Origin: Pseudomonas sp. URMO17WK12:I2
GTDB lineage: Bacteria; Pseudomonadota; Gammaproteobacteria; Pseudomonadales; Pseudomonadaceae
DNA: 64,000 nt
NCBI RefSeq assembly: GCF_003253735.1
Contig: NZ_QKYW01000006.1
Location: forward strand, 186,001-250,000
Reading direction: 5' to 3'
Within the stretch, counting starts at the first letter, position 1. Every line of letters starts with the position of its first letter. Made by a program: the position numbers and the translations under genes. The notes beneath the pieces were generated by a model. It was not told where the DNA came from. It was given only the letters and a program-made list of their open reading frames with translations, and made no database searches. Below are positions 26,327-34,257 of the stretch, in pieces.

Positions 26327-27353
26327 TGGTAATACTCTGCTCATATCTGGAGGCACCGGATCCTTCGGTAATGCGGTGCTCAAGCGTTTTCTGGATACCG
26401 ATATCGCTGAAATTCGCATCTTCAGCCGGGATGAGAAGAAGCAGGATGACATGCGCAAGCATTACGCCAGCCCCAAGCTGAAGTTTTACATCGGTGACGT
26501 GCGCGATTACCAGAGCGTCCTGAATGCGACCCGTGGTGTCGATTACATTTTTCATGCGGCTGCACTCAAGCAAGTTCCATCTTGCGAGTTTCACCCCATG
26601 GAGGCGGTCAAGACCAACGTGCTGGGCACCGAGAACCTGCTGGAAGCCGCCATCCAGAGTGGCGTCAAGCGTGTGGTCTGCCTGAGTACCGACAAGGCCG
26701 TTTACCCGATCAACGCCATGGGTATTTCCAAGGCGATGATGGAAAAAGTCATGGTCGCCAAGTCGCGCAACCTCGACGATACCGGCACGGTCATCTGCGG
26801 CACCCGCTATGGCAACGTAATGGCTTCTCGCGGTTCGGTGATTCCGCTGTTCGTCGATCAAATTCGTGCCGGCAAGCCGCTGTCGATCACCGACCCGAAC
26901 ATGACCCGCTTCATGATGACTCTGGCCGATGCGGTCGACCTGGTGCTGTATGCATTCGAACATGGCCGCAATGGCGACTTGTTCGTGCAGAAGGCACCTG
27001 CCGCGACCGTCGAAGTGCTCGCGCAAGCGCTGACCTCCCTGCTCGGCAAGCCCGACCATCCCATCCAGGTGATCGGTACCCGTCATGGCGAGAAGCTTTA
27101 CGAGGCGCTGCTCAGTCGCGAGGAGATGGCCTGCGCCGAAGACCGTGGCGAGTACTACCGCGTGCCGCCGGACCTGCGCGACCTGAACTACAGCAAGTTC
27201 GTCGAGCAGGGTGAGGAGCGTATTTCCCATACGGAAGATTACAACTCGCACAACACCGAGCGCCTCGACGTGCAGGGCATGCAGGAGCTGTTGCTCAAGT
27301 TGAATTTCATGCGCGCCATTCAACGCGGCGAAGACGCAGCGCCCGAGGAGTGA
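26319..27353 (+). CDS. wbjB: UDP-GlcNAc 4,6-dehydratase/5-epimerase (WbjB/CapE type)
   Basis: 344 residues from ATG 26319, chosen over GTG 26307 because GAGG (26309-26312) sits 6 bases upstream. Extended SDR: SGGTGSFGNAVLKRF (about 10-24), LSTDKAVYPINAMGISK, with Met in place of the usual Tyr of YxxxK, as in FlaA1/CapE/WbpM dehydratases. First step from UDP-GlcNAc to UDP-L-FucNAc; wbjC and wbjD follow directly. GC-rich, in sharp contrast to the AT-rich wzy that it overlaps by 8 bases. Confidence 0.93.
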   Translation: MFDGNTLLISGGTGSFGNAVLKRFLDTDIAEIRIFSRDEKKQDDMRKHYASPKLKFYIGDVRDYQSVLNATRGVDYIFHAAALKQVPSCEFHPMEAVKTNVLGTENLLEAAIQSGVKRVVCLSTDKAVYPINAMGISKAMMEKVMVAKSRNLDDTGTVICGTRYGNVMASRGSVIPLFVDQIRAGKPLSITDPNMTRFMMTLADAVDLVLYAFEHGRNGDLFVQKAPAATVEVLAQALTSLLGKPDHPIQVIGTRHGEKLYEALLSREEMACAEDRGEYYRVPPDLRDLNYSKFVEQGEERISHTEDYNSHNTERLDVQGMQELLLKLNFMRAIQRGEDAAPEE

Positions 27354-27355
27354 GC

Positions 27356-28459
27356 ATGAAAGTATTGATAACCGGGGCCAACGGCTTTGTTGGCAAAAAC
27401 CTGATCGTGCATCTTCGCGAGCGTCAGGATGTCGAGGTTCTTACATTCGGTCGTTCCGATGACTTGGTGGTGCTTGGCGAGCGTGTGGCTCAAGCTGACT
27501 TTATCTTCCATCTGGCAGGTGTAAACCGCCCTCAGGATCCTTCGGAGTTTGGTCAGGGCAATACCGAGTTGACTGTTGTGCTGTGCAAGGCGATCGAGGC
27601 CAGCGGTCGGCAGATCCCGGTCGTCTATACCTCTTCGAGCCAGGCCGCGCTGGATAACCCCTATGGCGCCAGCAAGCGTGGTGCCGAGGAGGCCCTGGAA
27701 GCCCTCTCGTCACAGCACGGCAGCCCCGTGCACGTTCTGCGGCTGCCGAATGTATTCGGCAAGTGGGCCAGGCCGAATTACAACTCGGCGGTAGCCACCT
27801 TCTGCCACAACATCGCTCGCGATTTGCCCATCCAGATCAACGATCCGGCCGCCGTCATCACCCTGGTGTATATCGATGACGTGATTGCCCACTTCCTGGC
27901 GTTGATGGCGGGCGAGGAGGCTGGGGCTGACGTGCAGCCGCAGTACCGGGTGAGTGTCGGCGAGATAGCCGAACGCCTGCGTGGCTTCAAGGAAAGCCGC
28001 AATACCCTGGTGACGGATCGCGTGGGTGATGGTTTTGTACGCGCCCTGTACTCGACCTACTTGAGTTACCTGCCGCCCGAGCTATTTACCTACGAAGTGC
28101 CGAAGTATGGCGACCCGCGTGGCGTGTTCGTGGAGATGCTGAAAACCCCCGACTGCGGGCAGTTCTCGTTCTTTACCGCGTATCCGGGTATTACCCGTGG
28201 CGGCCATTACCACCATACCAAGACCGAAAAATTTCTGGTCATCAAAGGGCGTGCGCGCTTTGGGTTTCGTCATATGACCACGGGTGAGTTTCATGAAGTC
28301 GTCACCGAGGGCGATAAACCGCAGATCGTCGAAACCGTTCCCGGTTGGACCCATGACATCACCAACATTGGCGACGATGAAATGATCGTGATGCTCTGGG
28401 CCAACGAGATCTTCGACCGTGCGCACCCTGATACCTACGCTTGCCAGGTGAAACCATGA
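27356..28459 (+). CDS. wbjC: UDP-L-FucNAc pathway reductase/epimerase WbjC (CapF type)
   Basis: 367 residues. N-terminal SDR with GANGFVGKN (about 7-15) and PYGASKRGAEEA (YxxxK about 99-107); C-terminal cupin (about 255-365) with GGHYHHTKTEKFLV and WTHDITNIG histidines. CapF/WbjC enzymes epimerise with the cupin and reduce with the SDR domain, giving UDP-L-TalNAc. ATG 27356 has GAGGAG six bases upstream; GTG 27350 is the alternative. Its stop overlaps wbjD. Confidence 0.92.
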   Translation: MKVLITGANGFVGKNLIVHLRERQDVEVLTFGRSDDLVVLGERVAQADFIFHLAGVNRPQDPSEFGQGNTELTVVLCKAIEASGRQIPVVYTSSSQAALDNPYGASKRGAEEALEALSSQHGSPVHVLRLPNVFGKWARPNYNSAVATFCHNIARDLPIQINDPAAVITLVYIDDVIAHFLALMAGEEAGADVQPQYRVSVGEIAERLRGFKESRNTLVTDRVGDGFVRALYSTYLSYLPPELFTYEVPKYGDPRGVFVEMLKTPDCGQFSFFTAYPGITRGGHYHHTKTEKFLVIKGRARFGFRHMTTGEFHEVVTEGDKPQIVETVPGWTHDITNIGDDEMIVMLWANEIFDRAHPDTYACQVKP

Positions 28460-29586
28460 AAAAACTGAAAGTTGCCACGGTCGTTGGCACCCGCCCGGAA
28501 ATCATCCGTCTGGCGCGAGTGATGGCCAAGTTGGACGAGCATTGCGATCACGTATTGATCCATACCGGGCAGAATTACGATTACGAACTCAATGAGATCT
28601 TTTTCGACGATCTGGGCATTCGCTGCCCCGATCATTTTCTCGATGCCGCGGGTGCAACGGGCGCAGAGACCATCGGCAACGTGATCATCGCGGTCGACAA
28701 GGTGCTGGCTGAAGTACAGCCGGATGCGTTGCTGGTACTGGGCGATACCAACAGTTGCATGGCGGTGATTCCAGCCAAACGACGCAAGATTCCCACCTTC
28801 CACATGGAGGCAGGCAACCGCTGTTTCGACATGCGAGTGCCGGAAGAGATCAACCGCCGCATCGTCGATCACACCGCGGACATCAACCTGACCTACAGCA
28901 CCATCGCCCGCGACTACCTGCTGCGCGAAGGGCTGTCGCCGGATATGGTGATCAAGACCGGCAGCCCGATGTTCGAGGTGTTGACCTACTACCGTGAAGG
29001 CATTGATGCCTCCGATGTACTGCAGCGCCTTGGGCTGGAGGAGGGCAAGTTCTTCGTGGTCAGTGCGCACCGTGAAGAGAACATCGACTCCGAGAAAAAC
29101 TTCCGCAAGCTGGCCGAGACCCTGAATAAGGTGGCCGCGCACTACGACATGCCGGTAATCGTGTCCACTCACCCGCGTACCCAAAAGCGAGTGGATGCAT
29201 TGGGCGTGACCTTTCACCCCAATGTGCAGCTGCTCAAGCCGCTGGGCTTCAAGGACTACAACAAGCTTCAGGCTTGCGCTAAGGCGGTGTTGTCTGACAG
29301 TGGCACCATCTCGGAAGAGTCTTCGATTCTGAACTTCCCGGCGCTGAATATTCGTGAGGCGCATGAGCGCCCCGAGGGCATGGAAGAAGCTGCGGTAATG
29401 ATGGTTGGGCTCGAAGTCGAGCGAGTGCTGCAAGCGCTCCAGGTGCTCGAATCGCAAGGCCGTGGCGACGAGCGCAGCTTACGCTTGGTGGCCGATTACA
29501 GCATGCCCAACGTGGCGGAAAAGGTAGTGCGGATCGTTCATAGCTATCGAGACTATGTGGTGAGAACAGTTTGGCGGAGGTACTAG
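28456..29586 (+). CDS. wbjD: UDP-N-acetylglucosamine 2-epimerase family, WbjD (CapG type)
   Basis: 376 residues, WecB-like fold: VVGTRPEIIRL (about 7-17), HTGQNYDYELNEIFF, HMEAGNRCFD, SAHREENID and LSDSGTISEESSIL. Instead of UDP-ManNAc it should give UDP-L-FucNAc, because it follows wbjB and wbjC. Start ATG 28456 (MKKLKVATVV) is preferred over TTG 28441: AGGTGA at 28446-28451 fits, and it overlaps the wbjC stop (ATGA). Confidence 0.94.
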   Translation: MKKLKVATVVGTRPEIIRLARVMAKLDEHCDHVLIHTGQNYDYELNEIFFDDLGIRCPDHFLDAAGATGAETIGNVIIAVDKVLAEVQPDALLVLGDTNSCMAVIPAKRRKIPTFHMEAGNRCFDMRVPEEINRRIVDHTADINLTYSTIARDYLLREGLSPDMVIKTGSPMFEVLTYYREGIDASDVLQRLGLEEGKFFVVSAHREENIDSEKNFRKLAETLNKVAAHYDMPVIVSTHPRTQKRVDALGVTFHPNVQLLKPLGFKDYNKLQACAKAVLSDSGTISEESSILNFPALNIREAHERPEGMEEAAVMMVGLEVERVLQALQVLESQGRGDERSLRLVADYSMPNVAEKVVRIVHSYRDYVVRTVWRRY

Positions 29587-29589
29587 ACC

Positions 29590-30825
29590 ATGGCCATCAG
29601 GGTACTTTTACTTACTCAGTGGTTTGAGCCCGAACCTACTTTCAAAGGATTAGTTTTTGCTAAGGAGTTAATGCGGCAGGGTTTTGAGGTCGAAGTCCTT
29701 ACGGGGTTTCCCAATTATCCGGGAGGCAGGTTATATCCTGGGTATAAGGTCAAGCTTTTGCAGCGTGAAGTTATTCATGGCGTAGAAATAACTCGAGTGC
29801 CGCTGTACCCAAGCCATGGGCAAAGTGCAATTGGCAGAGTAATGAATTATTTGAGTTTTTCGGCTGCTGCATCAGTTTACGGTCTATTCGGGGCTAAGCG
29901 GCCTGATGTCATATATGCCTATCATCCGCCTTTGACCGTTGGTATCGCAGCAGCGTTGATAAGGATTTTTCGTAGAATACCTGTGGTTTATGATGTTCAA
30001 GATATGTGGCCTGACACGCTAAATGCAACCGGTATGTTTTCCAATCGGGCTGGATTGAAGATGGTTTCCCGGGTTTGTGATTGGGTATATCGAACAGCAG
30101 ACCACTTAGTCGTCTTATCTCCAGGGTTTAAGCGTATCTTGATCTCGCGTGGAGTTCCTGAGAGTAAAATAGATATCATTTACAACTGGTGTGATGAGAA
30201 TGCGTTGGCAAAGGTGGATGGTAATATCTCTGCCGATTTCCCTGGGGCTGAGAGTTTTCGGATCTTGTTCGCAGGAAATATAGGGAAAGCACAGGCATTG
30301 GAATCAGTTATTAAAGCTGCTCAAATACTGGCAAGCCGAGGGGCAAATATTATTTTTGTTTTTCTCGGTGGTGGCCTAGAGGTCGATAATTTAAAAGAAC
30401 TTGCAGCAAGGCAGCAGCTTTATAATGTGAGATTTCTTCCTAGGGTACCTATGTCAGAGGTCGGTAGTTATTTGAATAGTGCAGATGCCTTATTGGTACA
30501 TCTGAAAAAAGATGAGCTATTTACTGTAACGATACCGTCTAAAACCCAGGCTTATATGGCAGCAGGAAAACCTATCTTGATGGCTGTTGATGGTGACGCG
30601 GCCGACCTTATACGTCAGTCGGGCTGTGGCCAGGTTGCCGAGTCGGAAAATCCGCATGATATTGCAAATGCTGCGTTGGCATTGCAGAGTCTGAGCGCTG
30701 ATGAGAAGGAGAGTATGGCTGGCAAAGGACCCGCCTACTACAAGGAAAATCTGTCGCTGTCTGTTGGTACCTCTCATTTCGGAAGTATCTTCAGAAGGCT
30801 CTCGTTTGCCAAAAGGAAGTCATAA
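29590..30825 (+). CDS. Glycosyltransferase family 4, WbuB/WbjE-like
   Basis: 411 residues, GT-B fold. QWFEPEPTFKGLVFAKELMRQG near the N-terminus, VVYDVQDMWPDTL (about 137-149) and the donor-site region PSKTQAYMAAGKPIL (about 317-331) match WbuB/WbjE-like enzymes, which transfer L-FucNAc; that donor is consistent with wbjBCD immediately upstream. GGAGG 8 bases before ATG 29590. AT-rich again, so a composition boundary lies at about 29,590. Confidence 0.87.
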   Translation: MAIRVLLLTQWFEPEPTFKGLVFAKELMRQGFEVEVLTGFPNYPGGRLYPGYKVKLLQREVIHGVEITRVPLYPSHGQSAIGRVMNYLSFSAAASVYGLFGAKRPDVIYAYHPPLTVGIAAALIRIFRRIPVVYDVQDMWPDTLNATGMFSNRAGLKMVSRVCDWVYRTADHLVVLSPGFKRILISRGVPESKIDIIYNWCDENALAKVDGNISADFPGAESFRILFAGNIGKAQALESVIKAAQILASRGANIIFVFLGGGLEVDNLKELAARQQLYNVRFLPRVPMSEVGSYLNSADALLVHLKKDELFTVTIPSKTQAYMAAGKPILMAVDGDAADLIRQSGCGQVAESENPHDIANAALALQSLSADEKESMAGKGPAYYKENLSLSVGTSHFGSIFRRLSFAKRKS

Positions 30826-31445
30826 TGTTAAAACGATCTTTTGACATTCTAGCCTCATTTCTTGGGCTAATACTTTTCTGTCCCATAATTCTCATTGTTG
30901 CATGGCTGGTTAAGCGAAATTTAGGTGCTCCTGTACTTTTCAGGCAGGTGCGGCCCGGTCTCAACGGGGTCCCCTTCGAGATGATAAAATTTCGTACTAT
31001 GCGCGATGCCGTAGATCACAATGGGGAAGTTTTGGCCGACGGTGATAGATTAACTAAATTTGGAAGATTTCTCAGGTCCAGTAGCCTCGATGAGCTGCCA
31101 GAACTATGGAATGTCCTTCGTAACGATATGAGTATAGTGGGACCGCGGCCACTGCTTGATAGGTATACCCCTTATTTCACTGAAGAAGAACGATGCCGTT
31201 TTTCAGTGAAACCCGGTATCACGGGATGGGCTCAGATCAATGGGCGAAACGAGTGTAAATGGGATGCGCGCCTGGCATATGATGTTTGGTATGTTAAGAA
31301 CAGATCTTTCCTACTTGATATGAGAATTATCTTTCTTACTTTTTATAAAGTGCTGAAAAGTGATGGCATAGTTGTAGATCCCTCGCAGACGATGCTGAAT
31401 CTTGATGAGGAACGTAGCCGGAAAGGAGGGGGGGATAATGTTTAG
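30825..31445 (+). CDS. PglC/WcaJ-family initiating phosphoglycosyl transferase
   Basis: 206 residues: one re-entrant N-terminal membrane helix (about 8-30), basic FRQVRPGLNGVPFEMIKFRTM, the catalytic Asp-Glu in SSSLDELPELWNVL, SIVGPRPLL, and KPGITGWAQINGRN. The small size matches the monotopic PglC class rather than the larger WbaP class. PglC-type enzymes load a UDP-sugar, often a 4-acylamino-4,6-dideoxy sugar, on undecaprenyl phosphate, which fits wbpM and the nearby aminotransferases and acyltransferases. TAATG overlap with the GT4. Confidence 0.93.
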   Translation: MLKRSFDILASFLGLILFCPIILIVAWLVKRNLGAPVLFRQVRPGLNGVPFEMIKFRTMRDAVDHNGEVLADGDRLTKFGRFLRSSSLDELPELWNVLRNDMSIVGPRPLLDRYTPYFTEEERCRFSVKPGITGWAQINGRNECKWDARLAYDVWYVKNRSFLLDMRIIFLTFYKVLKSDGIVVDPSQTMLNLDEERSRKGGGDNV

Positions 31446-32223
31446 AAGAGCGCGTGTGAGGGATGCGACTGATATCGTTGCGCTTATCCAGTCTTCCTTT
31501 GAGTTGTATCATCTTGATAAGATTATTTATGGTTGCCGAGGCGTTGTGCTATTTTTGGAAAGGCAGTTGGCACTGAGACAGGAACTGAGTGACGTTTCGG
31601 TATATGTAGCGCATGATGGAACAAAAGTTATTGCTGTTGCTCAGTTTAAAAAAATAAGGGCGTCAGGCATTTATTACCTAGACTATATCTGTACAGACAG
31701 TAGATTTCGTGGTGGTGGAGTAGGTGCTGGGCTGCTGCGATATGCGTTATCTTCGGAGTCTTTTGATTACAGTCAAGTTGCTCTGGATGTTTTCGAGCAC
31801 AACACTTCCGCTGCGCTATGGTATAAGAGTTTAGGTTTTGAGGAGCGCTTTGAGAAAAAATGGGCCAAGATAGAAATTTATTCCCAAGAAGGCGGAGCTG
31901 GTTATATTGCCAACTTGCCACAGGCAATCGCTAGCTTTGAGTCGTACGGGTTTGCGCAGTTAACCGTGTCGACGGACGCAAAAAACTATCAGGTCGGCCT
32001 GCTAGGCGATGGCTATTACAGACTTGGCGACAATCAGGTTTTCAGTGATACACAGGCTATCAATGCTCTTCTTGAATTTGATCCGCATAGAGAGTTTTTG
32101 TTAATTGTAGACGAAATGCCTATTGTTGAGGCTGCAGCAGTTAATCAGTTCGCTAAAACGATAAATATGTTAATAGATGCGAAGCGGCTGCGAACGAGTC
32201 TTGGAATACAGAACGGTCATTGA
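31438..32223 (+). CDS. GNAT acetyltransferase with C-terminal extension
   Basis: 261 residues from ATG 31438, which has AAGGAGGGGGG just upstream; an in-frame ATG at 31402 would add 12 residues. The GNAT domain covers about 1-150: FRRARVRDATDIVALI, YLDYICTDSRFRGGGVGAGLL (acyl-CoA loop about 84-98), and NTSAALWYKSLGF. The remaining ~110 residues (GYIANLPQAI onward) have no recognised family. Overlaps the PglC-like gene by 8 bases and the next gene starts close after, so it probably acylates the amino sugar made by that cluster (inference). AT-rich. Confidence 0.8.
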   Translation: MFRRARVRDATDIVALIQSSFELYHLDKIIYGCRGVVLFLERQLALRQELSDVSVYVAHDGTKVIAVAQFKKIRASGIYYLDYICTDSRFRGGGVGAGLLRYALSSESFDYSQVALDVFEHNTSAALWYKSLGFEERFEKKWAKIEIYSQEGGAGYIANLPQAIASFESYGFAQLTVSTDAKNYQVGLLGDGYYRLGDNQVFSDTQAINALLEFDPHREFLLIVDEMPIVEAAAVNQFAKTINMLIDAKRLRTSLGIQNGH

Positions 32224-32234
32224 AGGTTTACTAT

Positions 32235-33152
32235 ATGCGAATTGGAAAGCAAGCAAGCATTGTGCGCGGTGGTGGTCGAGTCTGGATAGACTATCCAAGG
32301 GCTAGGGATGCATTTGAAGCATATCTATGCTCTTTGGAATTGCGTGAAACAGAAGTTGTATTGATGCCTAATTATATTGGTTATTCCCCACGGGAAGGGT
32401 CGGGTGTGTTTGACCCCATCGTCAATTCAGGAGTTACCTGCAAATTTTATGAGCTTGATAAGAGCTTGACGATATGTCTTGATTCGATAAGGCACTGCAT
32501 TGAAAATTTTGACGTTAAGTTGATAGTTGTTATTCATTATTTTGGTTATATTGATCCTGCTTACGAACGAGTGGTCGAACTCGCCAAGAGGAATGATATA
32601 AAAATACTCGAAGATCAGGCTCACTCGCTGTTTACCGATATTCATGGAGGCGTTAGTGGTAGGTTGTCAGATGCAAGTATCTATTCTCTTCATAAAATGC
32701 TACCCGTGAGCAGCGGTGGAGCCCTATCTTTGCAAAAAGCAGAGGATGGGTACGCGCCCAGTTTGGTATCAAAACTCTGCATCGAATATGATATTGCTTC
32801 ACTGGTAAAAACCAGAATAAGAAATCATGGTTATTTGACTCGAAGGTTGGCAGGGCATGGCTCGGTTCTTGAGGTACTTCGACCTGTGCTTGAGCCGGGT
32901 ATAGTCCCACAAACATTTCCTATTCTGATTATTTCCTATGATCGTAATGCTCTATATCAGAAAATGAATGATTCAGGGTTTGGGGTGGTAAGTCTTTATC
33001 ATACGATGATTTCAGAAATTCAAGCGAATGCTGCTTTTCAGACGAACTACGTCGCTGAGAGGATTTTAAATCTACCGCTACACCAAGACGCTGATGAGGA
33101 GTCGCTTGATCTAATGTGTGAAACTTTGTTGAATTTATTGTATGCGAACTAA
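32235..33152 (+). CDS. Divergent, short DegT/DnrJ/EryC1/StrS-family aminotransferase-like protein
   Basis: 305 residues, about 60-80 shorter than ordinary DegT aminotransferases. The PLP core can be traced: KILEDQAHSLF (Asp about 123) and SIYSLHKMLPVSSGGAL with the lysine K154. The substrate-facing C-terminal part is reduced. It may be an aminotransferase with unusual specificity or a catalytically altered relative. ATG 32235 follows GAAGG by 8 bases; TTG 32220 overlapping the GNAT stop is an alternative. AT-rich. Confidence 0.72.
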   Translation: MRIGKQASIVRGGGRVWIDYPRARDAFEAYLCSLELRETEVVLMPNYIGYSPREGSGVFDPIVNSGVTCKFYELDKSLTICLDSIRHCIENFDVKLIVVIHYFGYIDPAYERVVELAKRNDIKILEDQAHSLFTDIHGGVSGRLSDASIYSLHKMLPVSSGGALSLQKAEDGYAPSLVSKLCIEYDIASLVKTRIRNHGYLTRRLAGHGSVLEVLRPVLEPGIVPQTFPILIISYDRNALYQKMNDSGFGVVSLYHTMISEIQANAAFQTNYVAERILNLPLHQDADEESLDLMCETLLNLLYAN

Positions 33153-34239
33153 CACTGTGAGTAGTTATCTGAAGTCCTACGATTTGGCCAAGCCATCGGA
33201 TTTTGAGAAGTATCTGTCTATATGGCGCACTAGTCAGAGCCGTAGGCCGCATGATCACCCGGGCTATCTAATGCTGATGAAGTCTAACAATCAGCACCCT
33301 CGCGCTGTGGTGTATTTTGAATGTGATGTTCCGAAAATCATTTATGCGTTCTATATGCTTTACCTTCAAGACTTCCCCTCCATTGGGCTTGGAAATGTAC
33401 AAGCCAGTCACATAGTTTCGGCATATGGATATGGTGGCCCTGTTTTCTACAACTTGGAGTCTGGGGCGTCTGAGGGGTTTGAAAGGGCATTCTCAGACTA
33501 TTTGTCCGAAAACAAAGTGATTAGTGAGTTTGTGCGGGAGGATTTATTTTCAACGTACAAGGTGCTTCGCCCCGTTGAAAGTATGAAGCAGCAAGAAAAT
33601 GTTGTGGTTGATCTTCAGAGGACGGCAGACCGTTTATGGGAGGATTATAAACACTCGGTTCGAAAGAACATAAAAAGAGCTCAGGCTTCCGAGTTGCAGG
33701 TAGAGCTCGACTTTGAGGCAAAAACGACTAGAGACTTTGTTGAGGTTTATCATCTGACAATGACCAGGACGAACGCTAGCAAGTCATTTATGATTCCCGA
33801 GAGTGAGTTTGTGAAATTCAATACTTACTTGCTTGAGGATCAAGTTGGATTTTACGTTCATGTCCGCCTCCATGGTGAGGTCATTGCTACCGAGCTTGTA
33901 TTGCGGTCTCCTAGATATGTTTATTCTTTTTTAGGGGGGTCTAATATGGATTATTCGGGCCTAAGACCCAGCGATTTGCTAAAGCATCATGTCAGTTTAT
34001 GGTGTATCTCTAACGGTATACAAGGGTATGTTTTAGGTGGTGGTGTCCGACCTTACGATGGTATTTACAAATTTAAGCTTGCTTTTGATAAAAATGGATC
34101 GATACCATTTTGTGTGCAGCGGCTGATTCACGATAAAACCAGATATGATGATGCCGTATCCGCGCGGCGTAACGCTGCTACTGAAAATTATGCATCATGG
34201 ATAGAGAATCCAGACTACTTTCCAGCTTACTTTTCCTGA
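33142..34239 (+). CDS. FemAB-like acyl/aminoacyl transferase
   Basis: 365 residues, second FemAB-type protein of the locus. Seen: GYLMLMKSN, ASHIVSAYGYGGPVFY, a basic helix DYKHSVRKNIKRAQASEL (about 173-190), FYVHVRLHGEVIATELVLRSP, SFLGGSNMDYSGLRPSDLLKHH and GYVLGGGVRPYDGIYKFKLAF, the last being the usual tail of FemAB/Acetyltransf_6 proteins (lipid II:glycine glycyltransferase-like). It may add an amino acid or acyl group to an amino sugar (inference). It overlaps the previous gene by 11 bases; no Shine-Dalgarno is seen before ATG 33142 and GTG 33157 is an alternative. Confidence 0.78.
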   Translation: MRTNTVSSYLKSYDLAKPSDFEKYLSIWRTSQSRRPHDHPGYLMLMKSNNQHPRAVVYFECDVPKIIYAFYMLYLQDFPSIGLGNVQASHIVSAYGYGGPVFYNLESGASEGFERAFSDYLSENKVISEFVREDLFSTYKVLRPVESMKQQENVVVDLQRTADRLWEDYKHSVRKNIKRAQASELQVELDFEAKTTRDFVEVYHLTMTRTNASKSFMIPESEFVKFNTYLLEDQVGFYVHVRLHGEVIATELVLRSPRYVYSFLGGSNMDYSGLRPSDLLKHHVSLWCISNGIQGYVLGGGVRPYDGIYKFKLAFDKNGSIPFCVQRLIHDKTRYDDAVSARRNAATENYASWIENPDYFPAYFS

Positions 34240-34257
34240 TACCTCTTGGTGTATTCC

